Both the position numbers and the translations under genes were made by a program. Below the pieces are notes generated by a model. It was given only the letters and a program-made list of their open reading frames with translations. It was not told where the DNA came from and ran no database searches. DNA of 64,000 nucleotides from Sipunculus nudus. Its lineage: Eukaryota; Annelida; Sipuncula; Golfingiida; Sipunculidae. The DNA lies in assembly GCA_026874595.1 (NCBI GenBank), contig CM049306.1, positions 2,930,019 through 2,994,018 of the forward strand. Reading direction: 5' to 3'. Below are positions 58,201 to 64,000 of the stretch, one piece after another; within the stretch, counting starts at the first letter, position 1, and every line of letters starts with the position of its first letter.

Positions 58201-61200
58201 AGGAAGGTGTACGATCTGTTAGTCTTGTTCTTGGACCTGTTGGCCTGGCCACGAAGGTGTACGATCTGTAGGCCTTGTTCTTGGACCTGCTGCCCTTGCC
58301 AGGAAGGTGTACGATCTGTAAGTCTTGTTCTTGGACCTGCTGGAATGGCCGGGAAGGTGTTTGATCTGTAGGTCTTGTTCTCAGACTGGCCTGGCCAGAA
58401 AAGTTACGATTTGTAGGTCTTGTTCTTGGACCTGTTGGCCTGGCCACGAAGGTGTACGATCTGTAGGCCTTGTTAGTTGACCTGCTGGCCTGGCCAGGAA
58501 GGTGCACGATCTGTACGTCTTGTTCTTGGACCTGATGGCCTGGCCAGGAAGGTGTACGATCTTTAGGTCTTGTTCTTGAACCTGCTGGTCTGGCCAGGAA
58601 GGTGTACGATCTGTAGGCCTTGATCTTGGACCTGCTGGCCTGGCAAGGAAGGTGTACGATCTGAAGGCCTTGTTCTTGGACCTTCTGGCCTGGCCAGGAA
58701 GGTGTATGATCTGTATGTCTTGTTCTTGGACCTGCTGGCCTGGCCAGGAAGGTGTTCGATCTGTAAGTCTTGTTCTTGGACCTGCTGGAATGGCCGGGAA
58801 TGTGAACGATCTGTAGGTCGTTTTCTTGGACCTGCTGGCCTGGCCAGGAAGGTGTAAAATCTTTAGGTCTTGTTCTTGGACCTCCTGGCCTGGCCAGGAA
58901 GGTGTACCATCTGCAGACCTTTTTTCTTTGACCAGCTGGCCTGGCGAGTAAGGTGTACGATCTGTAGGCCTTGTTCTTTGACCTGCTGACCTGGCCAGGA
59001 AGGTGTACGATCTGTAGGCCTTGTTCTTGGACCTGCTAGCCTGGCCGGAAAGGTGTACCATCTGTAGGTCTTGTTCTTTGACCTGCTGGCCTGGCCAGGA
59101 AGGTGTACGATCTTTAGGTCTTGTTCTTGGACCTGCTGGCCTGGCCAGGAAGGTGTACCATCTGCAGACCTTTTTCTTTGACCAGCTGGCCTGACAAGTA
59201 AAGTGTACGATCTGTAGGCCTTGTTCTTTGACCTGCTGGCCTGGCCAGGAAGGTGTACGATCTGTAGGCCTTGTTCTTGGACCTGCTAGCCTGGCCAGGA
59301 AGATGTACAATCTGTAAGTCTTATTCTTTGACCTGTTGGCCTGGCCAGGAAGGTGTACGATCTGTAAGTCTTGTTCTTGGACCTGCTGGCCTAGCCAGGA
59401 AGGTCTACCATCTGTAGGCCTTGTTCTTTGACCTGCTGGCCTGGCCAGGAAGGTGTACGATCTGTAGGCCTTGTTCTTGGACCTGCTGGCCTGGCAAGGA
59501 AGGTGTACGATCTGTAAGTCTTGTTCTTGGACCTGCTGGAATGGCCGGGAAGGTGTACGATCTGTAAGTCTTGTTCTTAAACCTGCTTGCTTGGCCAGGA
59601 AGGTGTACCATCTATAGGTATTGTTCTTTGACCTGCTGGCCTGGCAAGAAGGTGTACAATCTGTAGGTTTTGTTCTTGGACCTGCTGGCCTGGCCAGAAA
59701 GGTGTACGATCTGTAAGTCTTGTTTTTAGACCTGCTGGCCTGGCCAGGAAGGTGTACCATCTGTAAGTCTTGTTCTTTGACCTGCTGGCCTGGCCAGGAA
59801 GGTGTACGATCTGTAAGTCTTGTTCTTGGACCTGCTGGCCTGGCCAGGAAGGTGTACAATCTGTAGGCCTTGTTCTTTGACCTGTTGGCCTGGCCAGGAA
59901 GGTGTACCATCTGTAGGCCTTGTTCTTTGACCTGCTGGCCTGGCCAGGAAGGTGTACGATCTGGAAGTCTTTTTCTTGGACCTGCTGGCCTGGCCAGGAA
60001 GGTGTACGATCTGTAAGTCTTGTTCTTGGACCTGTTGGCCTGGCCACGAAGGTGTACGATCTGTAGGCCTTGTTCTTGGACCTGCTGCCCTTGCAAGGAA
60101 GGTGTACGATCTGTAAGTCTTGTTCTTGGACCTGCTGGAATGGCCGGGAAGGTGTTTGATCTGTAGGTCTTGTTCTCAGACTGGCCTGGCCAGAAAAGTT
60201 ACGATTTGTAGGTCTTGTTCTTGGACCTGTTGGCCTGGCCACGAAGGTGTACGATCTGTAGGCCTTGTTAGTTGACCTGCTGGCCTGGCCAGGAAGGTGC
60301 ACGATCTGTACGTCTTGTTCTTGGACCTGATGGCCTGGCCAGGAAGGTGTACGATCTGTAGGTCTTGTTCTTGAACCTGCTGGTCTGGCCAGGAAGGTGT
60401 ACGATCTGTAGGCCTTGATCTTGGACCTGCTGGCCTGGCCAGGAAGGTGTACGATCTGAAGGCCTTGTTCTTGGACCTTCTGGCCTGGCCAGGAAGGTGT
60501 ATGATCTGTATGTCTTGTTCTTGGACCTGCTGGCCTGGCCAGGAAGGTGTTCGATCTGTAAGTCTTGCTCTTGGACCTGCTGGAATGGCCGGGAATGTGA
60601 ACGATCTGTAGGTCTTTTTCTTGGACCTGCTGGCCTGGCCAGGAAGGTGTAAAATCTTTAGGTCTTGTTCTTGGACCTGCTGGCCTGGCGAGGAAGGTGT
60701 ACCATCTGCAGACCTTTTTCTTTGACCAGCTGGCCTGGCCAGTAAGGTGTACGATCTGTAGGCCTTGTTCTTTGACCTGCTGGCCTGGCCAGGAAGGTGT
60801 ACGATCTGTAGGCCTTGTTCTTGGACCTGCTAGCCTGGCCGGAAAGGTGTACCATCTGTAGGTCTTGTTCTTTGACCTGCTGGCCTGGCCAGGAAGGTGT
60901 ACGATCTTTAGGTCTTGTTCTTGGACCTGCTGGCCTGGCCAGGAAGGTGTACCATCTGCAGACCTTTTTCTTGGACCTGCTAGCCTGGCCATGAAGATGT
61001 ACAATCTGTAAGTCTTATTCTTTGACCTGTTGGCCTGGCCAGGAAGGTGTACGATCTGTAAGTCTTGTTCTTGGACCTGCTGGCCTGGCCAGGAAGGTGT
61101 ACAATCTGTAGGCCTTGTTCTTTGACCTGTTGGCCTGGCCAGGAAGGTGTACCATCTGTAGGCCTTGTTCTTTGACCTGCTGGCCTGGCCAGGAAGATGT

Positions 61201-64000
61201 ACGATCTGGAAGTCTTTTTCTTGGACCTGCTGGCCTGGCCAGGAAGGTGTACGATCTGTAAGTCTTGTTCTTGGACCTGTTGGCCTGGCCACGAAGGTGT
61301 ACGATCTGTAGGCCTTGTTCTTGGACCTGCTGCCCTTGCCAGGAAGGTGTACGATCTGTAAGTCTTGTTCTTGGACCTGCTGGAATGGCCGGGAAGGTGT
61401 TTGATCTGTAGGTCTTGTTCTCAGACTGGCCTGGCCAGAAAAGTTACGATTTGTAGGTCTTGTTCTTGGACCTGTTGGCCTGGCCACGAAGGTTTACGAT
61501 CTGTAGGCCTTGTTAGTTGACCTGCTGGCCTGGCCAGGAAGGTGCACGATCTGTACGTCTTGTTCTTGGACCTGATGGCCTGGCCAGGAAGGTGTACGAT
61601 CTGTAGGTCTTGTTCTTGAACCTGCTGGTCTGGCCAGGAAGGTGTACGATCTGTAGGCCTTGATCTTGGACCTGCTGGCCTGGCCAGGAAGGTGTACGAT
61701 CTGAAGGCCTTGTTCTTGGACCTTCTGGCCTGGCCAGGAAGGTGTATGATCTGTATGTCTTGTTCTTGGACCTGCTGGCCTGGCCAGGAAGGTGTTCGAT
61801 CTGTAAGTCTTGTTCTTGGACCTGCTGGAATGGCCGGGAATGTGAACGATCTGTAGGTCTTTTTCTTGGACCTGCTGGCCTGGCCAGGAAGGTGTAAAAT
61901 CTTTAGGTCTTGTTCTTGGACCTGCTGGCCTGGCCAGGAAGGTGTACCATCTGCAGACCTTTTTCTTTGACCAGCTGGCCTGGCCAGTAAGGTGTACGAT
62001 CTGTAGGCCTTGTTCTTTGACCTGCTGGCCTGGCCAGGAAGGTGTACGATCTGTAGGCCTTGTTCTTGGACCTGCTAGCCTGGCCGGAAAGGTGTACCAT
62101 CTGTAGGCCTTGTTCTTTGACCTGCTGGCCTGGCCAGGAAGGTGTACGATCTTTAGGTCTTGTTCTTGGACCTGCTGGCCTGGCCAGGAAGGTGTACCAT
62201 CTGCAGACCTTTTTCTTTGACCAGCTGGCCTGACAAGTAAAGTGTACGATCTGTAGGCCTTGTTCTTTGACCTGCTGGCCTGGCCAGGAAGGTGTACGAT
62301 CTGTAGGCCTTGTTCTTGGACCTGCTAGCCTGGCCAGGAAGATGTACAATCTGTAAGTCTTTTTCTTTGACCTGTTGGCCTGGCCAGGAAGGTGTACGAT
62401 CTGTAAGTCTTGTTCTTGGACCTGCTGGCCTAGCCAGGAAGGTCTACCATCTGTAGGCCTTGTTCTTTGACCTGCTGGCCTGGCCAGGAAGGTGTACGAT
62501 CTGGAAGTCTTTTTCTTGGACCTGCTGGCCTGGCCAGGAAGGTGTACGATCTGTAAGTCTTGTTCTTGGACCTGTTGGCCTGGCCACGAAGGTGTACGAT
62601 CTGTAGGCCTTGTTCTTGGACCTGCTGCCCTTGCAAGGAAGGTGTACGATCTGTAAGTCTTGTTCTTGGACCTGCTGGAATGGCCGGGAAGGTGTTTGAT
62701 CTGTAGGTCTTGTTCTCAGACTGGCCTGGCCAGAAAAGTTACGATTTGTAGGTCTTGTTCTTGGACCTGTTGGCCTGGCCACGAAGGTGTACGATCTGTA
62801 GGCCTTGTTAGTTGACCTGCTGGCCTGGCCAGGAAGGTGCACGATCTGTACGTCTTGTTCTTGGACCTGATGGCCTGGCCAGGAAGGTGTACCATCTGTA
62901 GGTCTTGTTCTTGAACCTGCTGGTCTGGCCAGGAAGGTGTACGATCTGTAGGCCTTGATCTTGGACCTGCTGGCCTGGCCAGGAAGGTGTACGATCTGAA
63001 GGCCTTGTTCTTGGACCTTCTGGCCTGGCCAGGAAGGTGTATGATCTGTATGTCTTGTTCTTGGACCTGTTGGCCTGGCCAGGAAGGTGTTCGATCTGTA
63101 AGTCTTGTTCTTGGACCTGCTGGAATGGCCGGGAATGAGAACGATCTGTAGGTCTTTTTCTTGGACCTGCTGGCCTGGCCAGGAAGGTTTAAAATCTTTA
63201 GGTCTTGTTCTTGGACCTGCTGGCCTGGCCAGGAAGGTGTACCATCTGCAGACCTTTTTCTTTGACCAGCTGGCCTGGCCAGTAAGGTGTACGATCTGTA
63301 GGCCTTGTTCTTTGACCTGCTGGCCTGGCCAGGAAGGTGTACGATCTGTAGGCCTTGTTCTTGGACCTGCTAGCCTGGCCGGAAAGGTGTACCATCTGTA
63401 GGTCTTGTTCTTTGACCTGCTGGCCTGGCCAGGAAGGTGTACGATCTTTAGGTCTTGTTCTTGGACCTGCTGGCCTGGCCAGGAAGGTGTACCATCTGCA
63501 GACCTTTTTCTTTGACCAGCTGGCCTGACAAGTAAAGTGTACGATCTGTAGGCCTTGTTCTTTGACCTGCTGGCCTGGCCAGGAAGGTGTACGATCTGTA
63601 GGCCTTGTTCTTGGACCTGCTAGCCTGGCCAGGAAGATGTACAATCTGTAAGTCTTATTCTTTGACCTGTTGGCCTGGCCAGGAAGGTGTACGATCTGTA
63701 AGTCTTGTTCTTGGACCTGCTGGCCTAGCCAGGAAGGTCTACCATCTGTAGGCCTTGTTCTTTGACCTGCTGGCCTGGCCAGGAAGGTGTACGATTTGTA
63801 GGCCTTGTTCTTGGACCTGCTGGCCTGGCAAGGAAGGTGTACGATCTGTAAGTCTTGTTCTTGGACCTGCTGGAATGGCCGGGAAGGTGTACGATCTGTA
63901 AGTCTTGTTCTTAAACCTGCTTGCTTGGCCAGGAAGGTGTACCATCTGTAGGTATTGTTCTTTGACCTGCTGGCCTGGCAAGAAGGTGTACGATCTGTAG
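49241..64000. repeat. 50-bp minisatellite, about 295 copies, continuing past the window
   Basis: The unit on the plus strand is GACCTGCTGGCCTGGCCAGG plus AAGGTGTACGATCTGTAGGT and CTTGTTCTTG. The first units are diverged (GACCTGCAGGCCTGGTGACG at 49247). Variants alternate CGATC/CCATC, TAGG/TACG/TAAG and CTTGG/CTTTG. The core CCTGGCCAGG is a perfect palindrome. The minus strand of the unit has no stop in any frame, which yields open frames up to 636 codons of a 50-residue superrepeat (HLPGQASRSKNKTYR...); I treat these as artefacts. No other sequence interrupts the array. Confidence 0.97.
56343..64000. repeat. Higher-order repeats inside the 50-bp array
   Basis: A rare shortened unit, CAGACTGGCCTGGCCAGAAA followed by AGTTACGATTTGTAGG, occurs near 56345, 58383, 60179, 61433 and 62718, with a variant at 56550. 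The neighbouring variants (CTGGAATGGCCGGGAA, GTTAGTTGACCTGC, CATCTGCAGACCTTTTTC) follow each marker in the same order. The repeat blocks therefore measure about 1.3-2.0 kb (26-40 units). The left part, before about 52500, lacks this pattern and is more uniform. Confidence 0.8.

Noticed and set aside
49149-62842. Open frames of 200-636 codons on the minus strand with a Gln/Arg/Lys-rich superrepeat
   Set aside because: The 50-bp unit has no stop in any minus-strand frame, so any stretch is open. There is no start context, no non-repeat domain and no splice structure, and frames break wherever unit length varies.

Overview
The window is animal nuclear DNA, most likely from a mollusc (bivalve-like). 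The reasons are one widely spread multi-exon gene with GT-AG introns, AT-rich introns, RTE/Jockey-like LINE and Gypsy remnants, Helitron-like elements ending in the 'agctcagatgactt...gctgagctaa' hairpin, and very heavy minisatellite content. The phylum call is inference; no marker gene fixes the species.

The only host gene I can support lies on the minus strand from about 31262 down to the left end. It is the N-terminal two thirds of a FAM184A-type coiled-coil protein. Nine exons were placed by splice sites, reading phase and similarity to vertebrate FAM184A: E1 31119-31262 (start codon with two in-frame stops just upstream), E2 19467-20339, E3 12792-12912, E4 12002-12183, E5 11334-11540, E6 6887-7171, E7 6190-6311, E8 5714-5864 and E9 5213-5425. 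All junction phases agree, giving about 766 codons. Vertebrate proteins have about 1,140 residues, so the C-terminal exons should lie beyond the left edge.

The introns are full of repeats. From left to right these are: a 73-bp minisatellite (1-5230) that begins inside the end of exon 9; a Helitron-like copy (7182-9489) that runs into a 78-bp array (to 11037); a 24-bp array in intron 3; a 34-bp array that begins inside the start of exon 3 and is split by a 5.2-kb Helitron-like element (13358-18547); and, in intron 1, another Helitron-like cluster, palindromic TTATTACAATAGTG units, a composite foldback element (24585-28256) and a TIR element (28417-30841).

Upstream of the gene (31.3-49.2 kb) I see no host gene. 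The stretch holds nested transposons: a TIR/foldback element with a 281-bp satellite inside, a Harbinger-type MITE, and a LINE broken by a MITE, a foldback element and a small hairpin. Two pieces of that LINE appear to have been amplified into minisatellites (63 bp x about 17 and 45 bp x about 48). A degenerate TIR element with a short Gypsy-like LTR unit inside follows. From 49241 to the right end there is an unbroken 50-bp minisatellite of about 295 copies with higher-order structure.

The recurring theme is local tandem amplification of neighbouring unique sequence. At least four arrays begin inside recognisable sequence next to them: exon 9 with its donor, exon 3 with its acceptor, and two LINE coding segments. 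The two exon-derived arrays place dozens of copies of a splice-site sequence inside the introns of the gene they came from.
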